From positions 1,550,001-1,614,000 of the forward strand of contig NZ_JAIVAC010000001.1 in the NCBI RefSeq assembly GCF_020171655.1: DNA of 64,000 bases, read 5' to 3'. Below are positions 53,562-62,142 of this stretch, one piece after another. Positions within the stretch are counted from its first letter, which is position 1. Each line of letters opens with the position of its first letter. This DNA is from Exiguobacterium aestuarii (GTDB taxonomy: Bacteria > Bacillota > Bacilli > Exiguobacteriales > Exiguobacteriaceae). Below the pieces are notes generated by a model that worked only from the letters and a program-made list of their open reading frames with translations, made no database searches and was not told the origin of the DNA. Position numbers and translations under genes: made by a program.

Positions 53562-54755
53562 GTGACTTGTCCCCACTGCGGAAAGAAGACACGATCGAAA
53601 ACGGTCTGTCCGACGTGTGGCCGCCGCTCACGTCGCACAATTTGGTTACTCGCCGCCCCGCTCGCCATTGCACTCATCGCCTTTGCCACCTTCATTGGAA
53701 ACGCCTATTTCACGGATATGTTGCGTTCGACCGACTCGCTCGCCGACCAGGTCGACTTACCGATTGGTGAGGATACGGTTTCTGCTGACGAAGCAACGAC
53801 CGCCGACTTCGATACGTTACAGGACAGCCTCTTTACCGTCAGTTACGGGACCGGCTTTTTGGTCAGTTCCCGTGATGTCGTCACGGCGGCCTCGAACGTA
53901 GCCGGCTTGACGAACATCATCATGTACCATGACGGACAGGCCGTCTCCGGAACAGTCGTCGGTCGTACGAGTTTCATTGCCGTCATTCGCATTGAAGAAA
54001 CCGACAAAACACCGTTCTTGCTGACGCAAGCCATCGCCGCAGAAGATGAAAACCTTATCACATTGACCATGAAGGAACGCATGAATGGTACGGTCACATT
54101 CGCAGAGAACGGCTACATCCGAAACTTTGAATTGCCACGTCATGCGTATGGCAGTCCGCTCCTTTCAGCATCCGGTCGGGTCGTCGCGATTCATTTACGA
54201 GGGATTGCATTACCGACCGCCTTGTTCGAACGAGATCTCCGTACGTTGATCGATTCAGACGTAGCCGCACCACCGCCGGTCGAACTCGCACCGGTCGAGC
54301 CGATCCGACCTGATTTGACAGAAGAACCGGTCGTCATTCCGGAAACTCCAAGCGTTCCAGAGACAGAGCCTGAGTTACCGCCAGCGACTGAACCGGAAGC
54401 ACCTGCTGAAGAGAACGTCGAGGAAGAGGTGGTGGAAGAAGAGACCGAACCGACTACACCTGAGGTGACACCTGAAGAACCAACAGAACCACCTACAGAG
54501 CCAGCAGAACCAGTTGATCCACCGGAAACGGAAGAGCCGATTGAGGATGACCCTCCGGTGACAGAACCAGAAGTGCCTACTGAACCAGAGGAACCGGTCG
54601 AGCCTGAGGAGCCAGTTGAGCCGGAGGAACCGACCACACTTGAACCAGATGGTGAAGACGACTCCATCGTCGAGGACGACCCGGTCACGGAAGAAGGTGT
54701 GGTGGAAGAAGAAGAAAATGTTGAAGAAAACGACACAAGCACACCATCCGAGTGA
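53562..54755 (+). CDS. Zinc-ribbon membrane protein with inactive trypsin-like domain and acidic Pro/Glu tail
   Basis: 397 residues, GTG start with AGAAGGTG upstream. In order: a zinc ribbon with CxxC pairs at 3/6 and 16/19, a basic stop, one membrane helix (about 27-49), a trypsin-like domain (about 75-230), and a 165-residue tail of Pro, Glu, Thr and Val repeats. The protease fold is recognisable by YGTGFLVSSRDVVTAASNV and YGSPLLSASGRVVAIH. All three catalytic positions appear changed: Ser111 stands for His in TAAH, FIAVIRI lacks the DxAV aspartate, and Tyr196 stands for Ser in GNSG. It is likely a pseudoprotease facing outside, perhaps a binding or sensing module. The repetitive tail may span the wall. 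Confidence 0.75.
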   Translation: MTCPHCGKKTRSKTVCPTCGRRSRRTIWLLAAPLAIALIAFATFIGNAYFTDMLRSTDSLADQVDLPIGEDTVSADEATTADFDTLQDSLFTVSYGTGFLVSSRDVVTAASNVAGLTNIIMYHDGQAVSGTVVGRTSFIAVIRIEETDKTPFLLTQAIAAEDENLITLTMKERMNGTVTFAENGYIRNFELPRHAYGSPLLSASGRVVAIHLRGIALPTALFERDLRTLIDSDVAAPPPVELAPVEPIRPDLTEEPVVIPETPSVPETEPELPPATEPEAPAEENVEEEVVEEETEPTTPEVTPEEPTEPPTEPAEPVDPPETEEPIEDDPPVTEPEVPTEPEEPVEPEEPVEPEEPTTLEPDGEDDSIVEDDPVTEEGVVEEEENVEENDTSTPSE

Positions 54756-54767
54756 TGGTGTGCTTGT
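54735..54767. terminator. Bidirectional terminator overlapping two gene ends
   Basis: A 14-bp perfect stem ACAAGCACACCATC (54735-54748) with 54754-54767, loop CGAGT. It includes the end of the pseudoprotease gene. The minus strand reads GTCGTTTTC after it. Confidence 0.75.
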
Positions 54768-54931
54768 CATTTGTCTCGCGTGAATCGTCGTTGCAGATTA
54801 CCGAGCACGGCCCCGAGTCCGAGGAGCAAGATGGATAACGCCCAAAACGGCAGCGCGTCTTGCAATAACCAGACGACGAGGGCACTGAATCCAATCACGG
54901 CTCCGAGCCACAAAAAATTACGTTGTCCCAT
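54767..54931 (-). CDS. Small two-helix membrane protein
   Basis: 54 residues. MGQRNFLWLGAVIGFSALVVW and LPFWALSILLLGLGAVLG are membrane helices; the C-terminus is basic (QRRFTRDK). The start at 54931 has GAGGTG before it; a longer frame overlapping the upstream gene is less likely. It follows the gene at 54951 by 19 bases. Unknown function. Confidence 0.6.
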   Translation of the reverse strand: MGQRNFLWLGAVIGFSALVVWLLQDALPFWALSILLLGLGAVLGNLQRRFTRDK

Positions 54932-54950
54932 ATGGTTCACCTCGTCCTCA

Positions 54951-55175
54951 TCATAACACATCGATGCGATGCGCCGTTGTCTGCGGCGGCAGGGAACGCG
55001 TCATTCGTTCATCGTGCTCGACTCTTACATATTGACCGACAAGAAGTGGTGTTTTTTCAGGAAATGGTTCCTCTAGGTGAAACACGATGCCGTCGAATGG
55101 TTCTGCCTCCCGTGACGGAGCGACCCGAATCTTCCTTTCCATCACTTCTGCGATATAACCTGTGAACGTCGCCAT
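54951..55175 (-). CDS. Small hypothetical protein
   Basis: 74 residues with a strand-rich pattern: FTGYIAEVMERKIRVAP, then GIVFHLEE and LLVGQYVRVEHDER. It is reminiscent of short OB-like DUF3221 proteins, but I am not certain. The AAGGAGGGGAGGAC site is very strong. It precedes the small membrane protein gene on the same strand. Confidence 0.6.
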   Translation of the reverse strand: MATFTGYIAEVMERKIRVAPSREAEPFDGIVFHLEEPFPEKTPLLVGQYVRVEHDERMTRSLPPQTTAHRIDVL

Positions 55176-55293
55176 GTCCTCCCCTCCTTTTCACGCCTTA
55201 CTTTCCATTTCCCGTTTTTTGAAAAGATGCTACTCCCACGTTTCGAGAACAAGTATAATAAAGCCACACCTATATTCGTGAGGAGGAGATCAC

Positions 55294-56169
55294 ATGACGC
55301 ACACCATCGATTTACACAGCCCAGACTTCCAACGCACGTTTCTTGAGATGATGCTCCTCGCAGAATTAACAGATGCGTATAACACAGAAGCGATTACGGC
55401 ACTTGCGACACGTGGCGAGACGGCTTTCCCAGAAGATCCATTCTTTCCTGCGATGCGCGCCTATCCGTATATTCGTGAAGGGAACACCGCAAAGGCAAAG
55501 GAGTGGCTCGATCGAGCAAGCGAACTCGGTGACCACTTCATCCTTCACATGCTGAACGGGATCGTCAGCGAAGATACGAGCTTCACGTTCGAGGCGGAGC
55601 AGCATTTCCTCCGAGGTGTCGAACGCTATCCTGACGTTCCGCTCATGCACCGTGCCATCGCCATTCATTACTTCGAGCGGAAGTTCTACGGAGAGGCCGG
55701 CCTTCACGTCATGCATTACGTCCGCCTTGCCGGACTCGGACCGGATACCGTCCCGATGCTTCTCGAGTTTTTCCAAGTATACGATGACATCCCGATTGAG
55801 ATGGTGGACGAATTGATGAAAACGGCGAGCGGCTATTTGACGGCCAATCCGCATGACTCACATGCCCATTCTCTATATGCCGCCATCTGCAGTCAACGTT
55901 TCGCTTCCCTCTCCGCCGAACTTGAAGACGAGGACCCGCTCACCGAAGAGATGATTTGGATGCTCCTCGAAGTCGAGAACCACGGGATGTGGAGTGCGAC
56001 ATATGACCGCAGTGAAGACCGGACGTTCCGCCACATGTTCGCTGATTATGTGAACAACGTCATTCTCCCGAACACGTCACAGTTTTATGTGTTGCGCCTT
56101 CGGATGCGTTATTGGACACGTCGCCTGACACACCGCTTCACAGGTGGCTACACCGTCCCGATGTCATGA
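55294..56169 (+). CDS. TPR-like repeat protein
   Basis: 291 residues, all-helical. Helix pairs with TPR-like spacing are visible: EAITALATRGETAFPEDPFF, YIREGNTAKAKEWLDRASELGD, FEAEQHFLRGVERYPDVPLMHRA and FERKFYGEAGLHVMHYVRLAG. No signal peptide or membrane segment. A scaffold or binding role is likely; no partner is known. A TATAAT at 55254-55259 lies 35 bases before the start, and GAGGAGGAG is the ribosome binding site. Confidence 0.7.
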   Translation: MTHTIDLHSPDFQRTFLEMMLLAELTDAYNTEAITALATRGETAFPEDPFFPAMRAYPYIREGNTAKAKEWLDRASELGDHFILHMLNGIVSEDTSFTFEAEQHFLRGVERYPDVPLMHRAIAIHYFERKFYGEAGLHVMHYVRLAGLGPDTVPMLLEFFQVYDDIPIEMVDELMKTASGYLTANPHDSHAHSLYAAICSQRFASLSAELEDEDPLTEEMIWMLLEVENHGMWSATYDRSEDRTFRHMFADYVNNVILPNTSQFYVLRLRMRYWTRRLTHRFTGGYTVPMS

Positions 56170-56201
56170 AAAAATCACGCCACAAAATGGCGTGATTTTT
56201 T
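56169..56201. terminator. Bidirectional terminator
   Basis: A 14-bp perfect stem AAAAAATCACGCCA (56169-56182) with 56188-56201, loop CAAAA. U-runs on both strands. Confidence 0.9.
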
Positions 56202-56204
56202 AGG

Positions 56205-56954
56205 TTATCCGGCGTACGGTTTAATCGGTCCGCGTAAACTGAACGAGTAGTCCTCTGGGTCGACAATCCCGACGACTTCATCCCCTTCGAGAAGGTCATA
56301 CAAGAACTCAGCCATTTCGCGTGCCGTATGATATTTCGCCACGTTCTCACTATAGTCGAATCCTTCCGTATCGCGTGCCCGATCGGCAAAGCTCGTCTCA
56401 GTTGCAGCCGGTGCAAGCACTTTCGCCCGAAGCTTCGCACCGCTATTCATCAATTCTTGTGCGAGACCTTCCGTATACGCACTCACGTAAAACTTCGTCG
56501 CACAATACGTGACCGAGTTTGGCACGATCCGATACCCACCGACGGAAGACACGTTCAACAGTTGCGCCCCCTCAACATCGTGGTAGTCACGGACGTACAG
56601 GCTCGATAAGACCGTGAGCGCCTCAATGTTCAGGCGAATCATATTCTCAATCTTGCCTAAATCGACATCTTTGATGAGGTCTGCGTCTCCGAACCCAGCA
56701 TTGTTGATCCACGTCTCGATATCAAGGTCGGCGAGTGATTCATATAGACCATATACGTTCTCGCTGTATGAAAGGTCTGTCGATTTGATGATGACGTCAC
56801 TTTCTGACGAGATCGACTTGATTTCGTCTCGCAGCGATTCGAGCTCATCTTTTCGTCTCGCGACGAGGACAAGTGACTTCCCTTTTTCAGCGAGCAGCTT
56901 CGCTGTCTCATAGCCAATTCCTGAACTTGCTCCTGTAATGACGGTATATTTCAT
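56205..56954 (-). CDS. Short-chain dehydrogenase
   Basis: 249 residues, classical SDR. The cofactor motif is TGASSGIG near the start, NNAG in WINNAGFGD, the catalytic Ser in LNVSSVGG and YxxxK in YCATK. The start at 56954 is taken because AGGGAG then lies about 9 bases away; a GTG/ATG three codons earlier is possible. The substrate is unknown; similarity of layout is to the YqjQ/DltE group of oxidoreductases. Monocistronic between terminator hairpins. Confidence 0.87.
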   Translation of the reverse strand: MKYTVITGASSGIGYETAKLLAEKGKSLVLVARRKDELESLRDEIKSISSESDVIIKSTDLSYSENVYGLYESLADLDIETWINNAGFGDADLIKDVDLGKIENMIRLNIEALTVLSSLYVRDYHDVEGAQLLNVSSVGGYRIVPNSVTYCATKFYVSAYTEGLAQELMNSGAKLRAKVLAPAATETSFADRARDTEGFDYSENVAKYHTAREMAEFLYDLLEGDEVVGIVDPEDYSFSLRGPIKPYAG

Positions 56955-57032
56955 GTGATCCACTCCCTTTTTTTCGTTTACCCTGTTCTCAATTCCCTAC
57001 TTTTTGCTTCATGAATCGTCTCGATGTGAATG

Positions 57033-57064
57033 AAAAAATCCTGACTCCGAAGAGACAGGATTTT
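57033..57064 (-). terminator. Terminator of the chemoreceptor gene
   Basis: On the minus strand AAAATCCTG-T-CTC, a TTCG tetraloop, GAG-T-CAGGATTTT, then TTTC. The stem has one T-T mismatch. Confidence 0.8.
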
Positions 57065-57071
57065 CCTCACA

Positions 57072-58778
57072 TCATGTCGTGAACTTTCCAATCAACGTCT
57101 GTAAGTCGCTCGTCATATTTCCGAGTGACTCGGCGACGCCGTTCAATTCTTGAATCATCGCAAGTTGTGCGTCAGAAGTTTCTCCGACCGAACGCATCGT
57201 TTCAGCCATCGCTTCACTGTCTTGTGACATGTGAAGAGAAGATGTCGCGACTTGCTTCGTCGTCTTCGCAATCTCGTTTGACGCGATGCGGATGTGCGAC
57301 GTGTTATCGACCGACGTCTCGAGTTGACGGACAATCTGTTCGAACGCACGTGTCGCTTGTTCAAGTAACTTTGAATTCGTTTCGACACGCTTCGCACTGA
57401 CGACGTGTTGGTCGAGGACGGCATTCGATTGCGCCTGAATCGACTCGATCAGCCCAGCGATTTGTGTCGCCGATTGTTTCGACTGCTCCGCGAGTTTACG
57501 CACTTCTTCTGCGACGACCGCGAATCCTTTTCCTTGTTCGCCGGCACGTGCCGCTTCGATGGCCGCGTTCAGCGCCAACAAGTTCGTCTGATCGGTGATC
57601 GATTGGATGACTTCTGTGATGAGGGCGATCTCATCCGACTGTTGTTTCAATGCCGAAATCGATTCCCCGGTGAGACGTGTCTCCCGCTCAAGCGCACGCA
57701 CTTCGTCTTTCGCCTGCGTCATCGTTGCCCCGCCTTCTTCAGCGAGTTTCAAACTTTGTGACACATCATCATCAATCGAACCGATTGAACCGGCGATTTG
57801 ACCGATGCCTTCGTCCGCAGCTGCCACGGACCGCGCTGAATCACTCGCTTCTTTCGCCTGGGCGACCGTTTCTTCCACGACCCGGTCGATGAGGCGAGTC
57901 GTCTCTTCCGTCTGTGACGCCATCTCTTCAGTGCTCGCATAGAGCTCTTCAGATTGTGCTGTGATTTCTTGTGCGTTTTGTGTGACACGGTCAATCAATT
58001 CGCGTAAGTTCCCCTTCATGCGGTTGAAGCCGGTCATCAACTGTCCGATTTCATCTTGTGTGAGTGCTTCGAGGTCGTCACGTGTCAAATCACCTTCCGC
58101 GACCACAGCCACTTCTTTCGCTAAAAAGCGTAAAGGAGCCGTCACCATTCGACTGATGGCGTATCCTGCCCCCACCATCAACAAAACACTCACGATGGCG
58201 ATGACAATCGAATACAAGAAAGCACGCTCGCCCGCCTGTTGGAGTTTGGTTTGCATCGCCAACATGTCTTTCTCCGTTTCGGCTTGAAGTGCCTCCCCTG
58301 TCGATGAGATCGACTTCGTGACGTCCGGCATGAGACGGAGCGTCAAGCGGTCGATTGCCTCTTGGTCATTCTCATCGATGGCGGTGATTGCTTGTGTCGC
58401 GAGCGCATCGTATTCGGTCGCATATTCCAGCAATGCGTCAAACTCGTTTCGTTCCGCTTCATTGTCTGCCAGTTCAATCAATGATTCGATTGCCGCTTTC
58501 TTTTCTTCTCCACCTTGGATGATTTGTTGTTTGCGTTCATCATCCTGAACCAAGACATAGCCACGGACCCCATATGCTTGGCGTACCATTCCGAGCGCCA
58601 ATTCATCCGCCGCTTTCATTTTCATGACATCGTTTGAGATCATCTGCTCATACTGACTCGTCATGCGTTCAAGCGTCCAAAGGTTGTATCCCATCCCGAC
58701 GAACGTCAAGATGAGGAGCAATCCGATGCTCGCCATAATTTTTTTGGACAACGTCCATTTGTTGAATACTGTTTTCAC
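57072..58778 (-). CDS. Methyl-accepting chemotaxis protein 1
   Basis: 568 residues. TM1 (about 13-32), an outside four-helix-bundle sensor (about 33-185), TM2 (about 186-208), a HAMP domain (about 209-262) and a signalling helical hairpin. The hairpin tip is highly conserved: [40 protein letters not shown]. It would signal through CheW/CheA to the flagellar motor. The start is GTG at 58778. A small perfect hairpin (GAGGAG-AAGA-CTCCTC) just upstream contains the only Shine-Dalgarno-like bases, about 18 bases from the start, so initiation may be weak or regulated. The four-helix sensor gives no clue to ligand. Confidence 0.9.
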   Translation of the reverse strand: MKTVFNKWTLSKKIMASIGLLLILTFVGMGYNLWTLERMTSQYEQMISNDVMKMKAADELALGMVRQAYGVRGYVLVQDDERKQQIIQGGEEKKAAIESLIELADNEAERNEFDALLEYATEYDALATQAITAIDENDQEAIDRLTLRLMPDVTKSISSTGEALQAETEKDMLAMQTKLQQAGERAFLYSIVIAIVSVLLMVGAGYAISRMVTAPLRFLAKEVAVVAEGDLTRDDLEALTQDEIGQLMTGFNRMKGNLRELIDRVTQNAQEITAQSEELYASTEEMASQTEETTRLIDRVVEETVAQAKEASDSARSVAAADEGIGQIAGSIGSIDDDVSQSLKLAEEGGATMTQAKDEVRALERETRLTGESISALKQQSDEIALITEVIQSITDQTNLLALNAAIEAARAGEQGKGFAVVAEEVRKLAEQSKQSATQIAGLIESIQAQSNAVLDQHVVSAKRVETNSKLLEQATRAFEQIVRQLETSVDNTSHIRIASNEIAKTTKQVATSSLHMSQDSEAMAETMRSVGETSDAQLAMIQELNGVAESLGNMTSDLQTLIGKFTT

Positions 58779-58919
58779 GACTTACGAGGAGTCTTCTCCT
58801 CTTCCACCTCTTTTTCTCTCTGTATATGTACTGCCTTTTTCTATATCGGACATCACAGCCTAATTTGTACCAACAATTTGAAATTCATAAATGCATTGAC
58901 CTATCTTTCGAAAAGGCAG

Positions 58920-58950
58920 CAAAAAAAGAACCAGACGTATGCCTGGTTCT
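58920..58950 (-). terminator. Terminator of chemoreceptor 2
   Basis: Stem AGAACCAGAC (58927-58936) with GCCTGGTTCT (58941-58950, one G-U pair). On the minus strand a TTTTTTT run follows. Confidence 0.85.
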
Positions 58951-58959
58951 GATTACTGC

Positions 58960-60804
58960 TTATAGTTTAAATTGAGCGACACGATTCGATAGTTCGCTCG
59001 CACGTTTTTCCGTCTCACTCATCTTCGCCTGGACGTCATTGAAACGTTCGACCGAAAGTTGAACTTTCTCTGAGATCGACTGCGTTCCGTCCGCGCCTTC
59101 TGTCACGGTCGTCGCCACTTCTTGAATGACGCCGAGAATGTTGTCCGTCATATGTCGGAGTTGAAGCGCATTGCCTTCGAACGTCTTCGCTGTCTCTCCG
59201 AATACTGTCGCATCTTGTTCGTATTGCGTTGCGGCATCTTCAAGTCGATCGTAGTCGGCCATGACTTTTGTGTTCAAGAACGTCAGCATGTCAGCCGAAC
59301 TCGTGTTGAGGCGCTCGACCGAATCGATGACCGTGTTCGATACGTCACGAATCTCGTTCACCGTCTGACGTGAGTTTTCCGCAAGTTTACGGATTTCAGA
59401 AGCGACGACCGCGAATCCGCGCCCCGCCTCTCCCGCTCGTGCTGCTTCAATCGATGCGTTCAATGCGAGCAAGTTCGTCTGGTCGGCGATGGCGAGAATG
59501 GCCGCCGTCAAGACGCGAATCTCTTCGACAGACTGTGCTCCCTTGATTGCTTCCGCGAGTTCAACCTGCTTCTTCTCGATAATCGTTACAGCCTCCGTCT
59601 TCGAGACGACAGCCTGTTCACGCATTTCGTGAGCACGTGTCTCGACACGTGTCGCCGTTTCGGCACTATCGTTGGATAAGTCGACGATGGAATCGATCGA
59701 GCTACCCATCTCGGTCGTCGAAGCACTCATCTCTTGCGAAGATGCTGCCGTCTCTTCCATCCCAGCCGTCAATTCTTCGACCGTTCCAGATGTTTCTTCC
59801 ATATAGTGACTGAGTCGCGTCACTTCAGCAGATACGTCTTTTGAAGATGACAGGACGACTTTCGCCGTCTCATCGACATCGATCATAATTTCGCGGAGTG
59901 TCCCGAGGAACGTGTTGAACGAGCGACTGACTTGGGCAATCTCATCGTTCGACGTCACCGGGATTGTCATCGTCAAATCGCCACCTTGTGTTGCGAGCTC
60001 ATCGAAGCGAGTCTGTAGCGTCTGCATCGGTCGGATAATCGAGCGTAACAAGCTGAGTCCGAGGAATAATAGAATGACCACGGCTCCGACCGTCACGGCG
60101 ACGAGGGCCATGAGTGACTGCATAAACTCGCGCTCCATGTTCTGCCCGACACGTTGCGATCCTTCTGAGTTGTATGCGACCAGATCACTCAGTTTTTGAG
60201 TGAAGTTATCATACGTCGCTTGCGACTGGGCATCATAATATGATCGTGCCATGCCCGTGTTCCCAGTCGTACTGAATGTCAACATGTTGTCTGAGACACG
60301 TTGATACATCTCCCATTGACGTGAGAAGTTATGGAAGAGTTCTTTGTCCTCTGCATTCACGGCTCTTTCTTCATACTTCGGCGCAATCGTATTGATTTCA
60401 TCCCGAATCTCTTTCATTTGCGTCATCAATTCTTCTTTTTGCGTCGCATCCTCTGTCACGATATGGTCGAGTTCGAGCGTGCGATAGTTCGCTGCGAGCG
60501 TGTTCAGTTCATGGGCGTAATCGAGCCCTTTGTTCCAGTTGTTGACGATATCGTCCGCTTGACGGTTCGCGTCGTTCATCGAAAATAGTGCATACCCACC
60601 GACGCCAATGACCATGACGAGTGAGATGATGACGAGTCCCCACAATTTTTGACGAATCGTCAAGTTCTTGCCGACGTTCGCCCCGAAAGATGTCGTGCGT
60701 TCACGCTTCTCTCCACGTTTTCGTTTGAGCGTCGGTTTCCACGTCCATGTCGGTTTTCGTTTGATCCGACTGAGTGTCTTAGACCAGATTGATTTCCATG
60801 CCAT
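58960..60804 (-). CDS. Methyl-accepting chemotaxis protein 2
   Basis: 614 residues. A four-helix sensor lies between TM1 (about 54-75) and TM2 (about 228-250), followed by HAMP (about 250-305) and the signalling hairpin with [41 protein letters not shown]. It is unusual in having a 53-residue, very basic and Trp-rich cytoplasmic N-terminus ([20 protein letters not shown]) before TM1; most receptors start close to TM1. The start has GAGGGG upstream at proper distance, and no later start is better placed, so the extension seems real. It diverges strongly from the first receptor outside the tip and has its own terminator. Confidence 0.88.
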   Translation of the reverse strand: MAWKSIWSKTLSRIKRKPTWTWKPTLKRKRGEKRERTTSFGANVGKNLTIRQKLWGLVIISLVMVIGVGGYALFSMNDANRQADDIVNNWNKGLDYAHELNTLAANYRTLELDHIVTEDATQKEELMTQMKEIRDEINTIAPKYEERAVNAEDKELFHNFSRQWEMYQRVSDNMLTFSTTGNTGMARSYYDAQSQATYDNFTQKLSDLVAYNSEGSQRVGQNMEREFMQSLMALVAVTVGAVVILLFLGLSLLRSIIRPMQTLQTRFDELATQGGDLTMTIPVTSNDEIAQVSRSFNTFLGTLREIMIDVDETAKVVLSSSKDVSAEVTRLSHYMEETSGTVEELTAGMEETAASSQEMSASTTEMGSSIDSIVDLSNDSAETATRVETRAHEMREQAVVSKTEAVTIIEKKQVELAEAIKGAQSVEEIRVLTAAILAIADQTNLLALNASIEAARAGEAGRGFAVVASEIRKLAENSRQTVNEIRDVSNTVIDSVERLNTSSADMLTFLNTKVMADYDRLEDAATQYEQDATVFGETAKTFEGNALQLRHMTDNILGVIQEVATTVTEGADGTQSISEKVQLSVERFNDVQAKMSETEKRASELSNRVAQFKL

Positions 60805-60887
60805 CTATGTATTCCCCTCTCAATCATGCAGTGTTTCCTATACTATCGACAATTTTCTGAAAATAGTGAAGGGGATTGACCAAACTT

Positions 60888-60918
60888 AAAAAAGGCGACT
60901 CCAATTGCAAGAGTCGCC
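60888..60918 (-). terminator. Terminator of the small-protein operon
   Basis: A perfect 8-bp GC-rich stem GGCGACTC (60894-60901) with 60911-60918, followed on the minus strand by TTTTTT. Confidence 0.8.
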
Positions 60919-60928
60919 AGCCGCTAGA

Positions 60929-61141
60929 TTATTTCGCACTCAATACCGTCTGTGTGCCTTCAATCATTTTGATTTCCGTCCATTCCATCACGTTTTTCGC
61001 GAGTGGATCGTTGGCGACCATAAAGTCCGCCAATGCTTCGATTTTTTGTGAGTCGACGGGTTGCTTCACGTTGTTGAGACGGAAACGAACGACCTTATGG
61101 AATGCGTCTAAAAATGAAATTTCAAGTTTTGTGTCAGTCAT
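60929..61141 (-). CDS. DUF2922 protein
   Basis: 70 residues. KLEISFLDAFHKVVRFRLNNVKQPVDSQKIEALADFMVAND with a C-terminal VLSAK fits the DUF2922 family of small Bacillota proteins. No function is known. TAAGGAGG lies 9 bases before the start. It is the last gene of a leftward operon of very small proteins that, as I recall, often occur together (DUF1659, DUF2922, YvrJ). Confidence 0.8.
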   Translation of the reverse strand: MTDTKLEISFLDAFHKVVRFRLNNVKQPVDSQKIEALADFMVANDPLAKNVMEWTEIKMIEGTQTVLSAK

Positions 61142-61167
61142 GGGTTATGTCCTCCTTAGGGTATGGG

Positions 61168-61380
61168 TTAGACTAAATCGTATTCGCGGATGATGCCGAG
61201 GTCTGCGTCTTCTTGAATCACCAAGTCGATCAAGAGACGACCGAACGCGTTGACCGTATCGGCTGTGAGGTCGGCACGGACTGGACCGAACCGTTGTGCT
61301 TTTTTCGTTGGTTTTGCCGTTTCAATGTCGTGATGCGTCGTCAAGACGAGTGTCGCTTTCTTTTCTGTTAAGACAGCCAT
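61168..61380 (-). CDS. DUF1659-like protein B
   Basis: 70 residues. The segment KAQRFGPVRADLTADTVNAFGRLLIDLV aligns well with VRYGPLGGQMDETLMRQFGDLLTALI of the protein at 61616-61825, so these are paralogues. The pattern is that of DUF1659 proteins, with a strand-turn-helix layout. GAAAGGAG lies upstream. Function unknown. Confidence 0.72.
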   Translation of the reverse strand: MAVLTEKKATLVLTTHHDIETAKPTKKAQRFGPVRADLTADTVNAFGRLLIDLVIQEDADLGIIREYDLV

Positions 61381-61406
61381 AGGGGATGGCTCCTTTCAAT
61401 GGGGGA

Positions 61407-61547
61407 TTAGGTTTCTGATAAGGTCGAATCATCCATGCGCTCGAGGAGCTGGATCATCCGATCGAGTTTCGTCTCGATTCGATGAAGTAAATAGAGCGAA
61501 ACGACGATCGGGAACCCGAGATTCGAGATGAGTTCGGGCCAACTCAT
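61407..61547 (-). CDS. YvrJ family protein
   Basis: 46 residues from the ATG at 61547 to TAA: MSWPELISNLGFPIVVSLYL, then LLHRIETKLDRMIQLLERM. A short hydrophobic helix followed by a basic amphipathic helix is the YvrJ pattern. Probably membrane-attached. Its ATG overlaps the stop of a 19-codon frame as ATGA. Too short for routine gene tables, but the family match is good. Confidence 0.8.
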   Translation of the reverse strand: MSWPELISNLGFPIVVSLYLLHRIETKLDRMIQLLERMDDSTLSET

Positions 61548-61603
61548 GTGACCACCTGCTCATCATGCCGAATGCCAGTGCCGGTACGAGTGAGGTTCTG
61601 CAT
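61544..61603 (-). CDS. 19-residue ORF coupled to yvrJ
   Basis: MQNLTRTGTGIRHDEQVVT, preceded by GGAGGA, with its stop overlapping the yvrJ ATG. It is polar and has no membrane helix. It could be a real micropeptide or a leader that serves to load ribosomes onto yvrJ, which otherwise has only a weak site (CAGGTGG). Size alone makes it uncertain. Confidence 0.4.
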   Translation of the reverse strand: MQNLTRTGTGIRHDEQVVT

Positions 61604-61615
61604 AAGTCCTCCGTG

Positions 61616-61825
61616 TTAATACACGATCGATTCTTTAGCGACGACGTAATTGACGGATTCGACATCGATGAGTGCCGTCAGTAAATCTCCGAACTGCCGC
61701 ATCAACGTCTCATCCATTTGACCGCCGAGCGGTCCGTAGCGAACGAGCTGCTTCTTCTCTTTCCCATCCACGAGTCGACGAGTGTCCAAATAAAACATCG
61801 TCGCCACTTCTTCGTAAGTTGCCAT
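61616..61825 (-). CDS. DUF1659-like protein A
   Basis: 69 residues, first gene of the small-protein operon. MATYEEVATMFYLDTRRL precedes the segment shared with the gene at 61168-61380 (RYGPL, ETLMRQFGDLLTALI). The start at 61825 is clear from AAGGAGGTG 6 bases away. Function unknown. Confidence 0.7.
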   Translation of the reverse strand: MATYEEVATMFYLDTRRLVDGKEKKQLVRYGPLGGQMDETLMRQFGDLLTALIDVESVNYVVAKESIVY

Positions 61826-62142
61826 CTGTCTCACCTCCTTCGCCCTTATTAACCGTTCACGAGATGAATGTGCTCAATCTATTTTCAAGTTGATTTCAAG
61901 ACAAAAGTCCCATATTGTCTGAATTTTTATTCATTTTTCAGATTTTTACTGCTAAGCTTGAGTTTTGATACCAATTAGGGTATCTTAATGTTCGACAGAC
62001 ATCGTTCAAAATTACGCCAAAAGTCCCATGAATCATTTCCCCACTTTGAAAAAACTGTAAGTTAAAATCTTGTAAATGGGGTACGATACGTAAGAAGACA
62101 TTTTGAAATGACCAGTCAGTCTTGAAGAAGGAGATCCATCAT
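61826..62142. other. Divergent spacer with a 12-bp direct repeat and a dyad
   Basis: 317 bases without a gene, between the small-protein operon and a MerR-like regulator. CAAAAGTCCCAT occurs at 61902-61913 and again at 62018-62029. A dyad GATACC-N6-GGTATC lies midway (about 61966-61985). The repeats could be sites for one regulator controlling both directions. No convincing consensus promoter was found. Confidence 0.55.

Noticed and set aside
54191-54742. Antisense frame of 183 codons rich in Ser, Gly and Val
   Set aside because: It is the complement of the Pro/Glu-repeat tail of the gene at 53562-54755; low complexity, no ribosome binding site.
61429-61665. 78-codon minus-strand frame overlapping yvrJ
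   Set aside because: Different frame from YvrJ, no family resemblance and no good start site.
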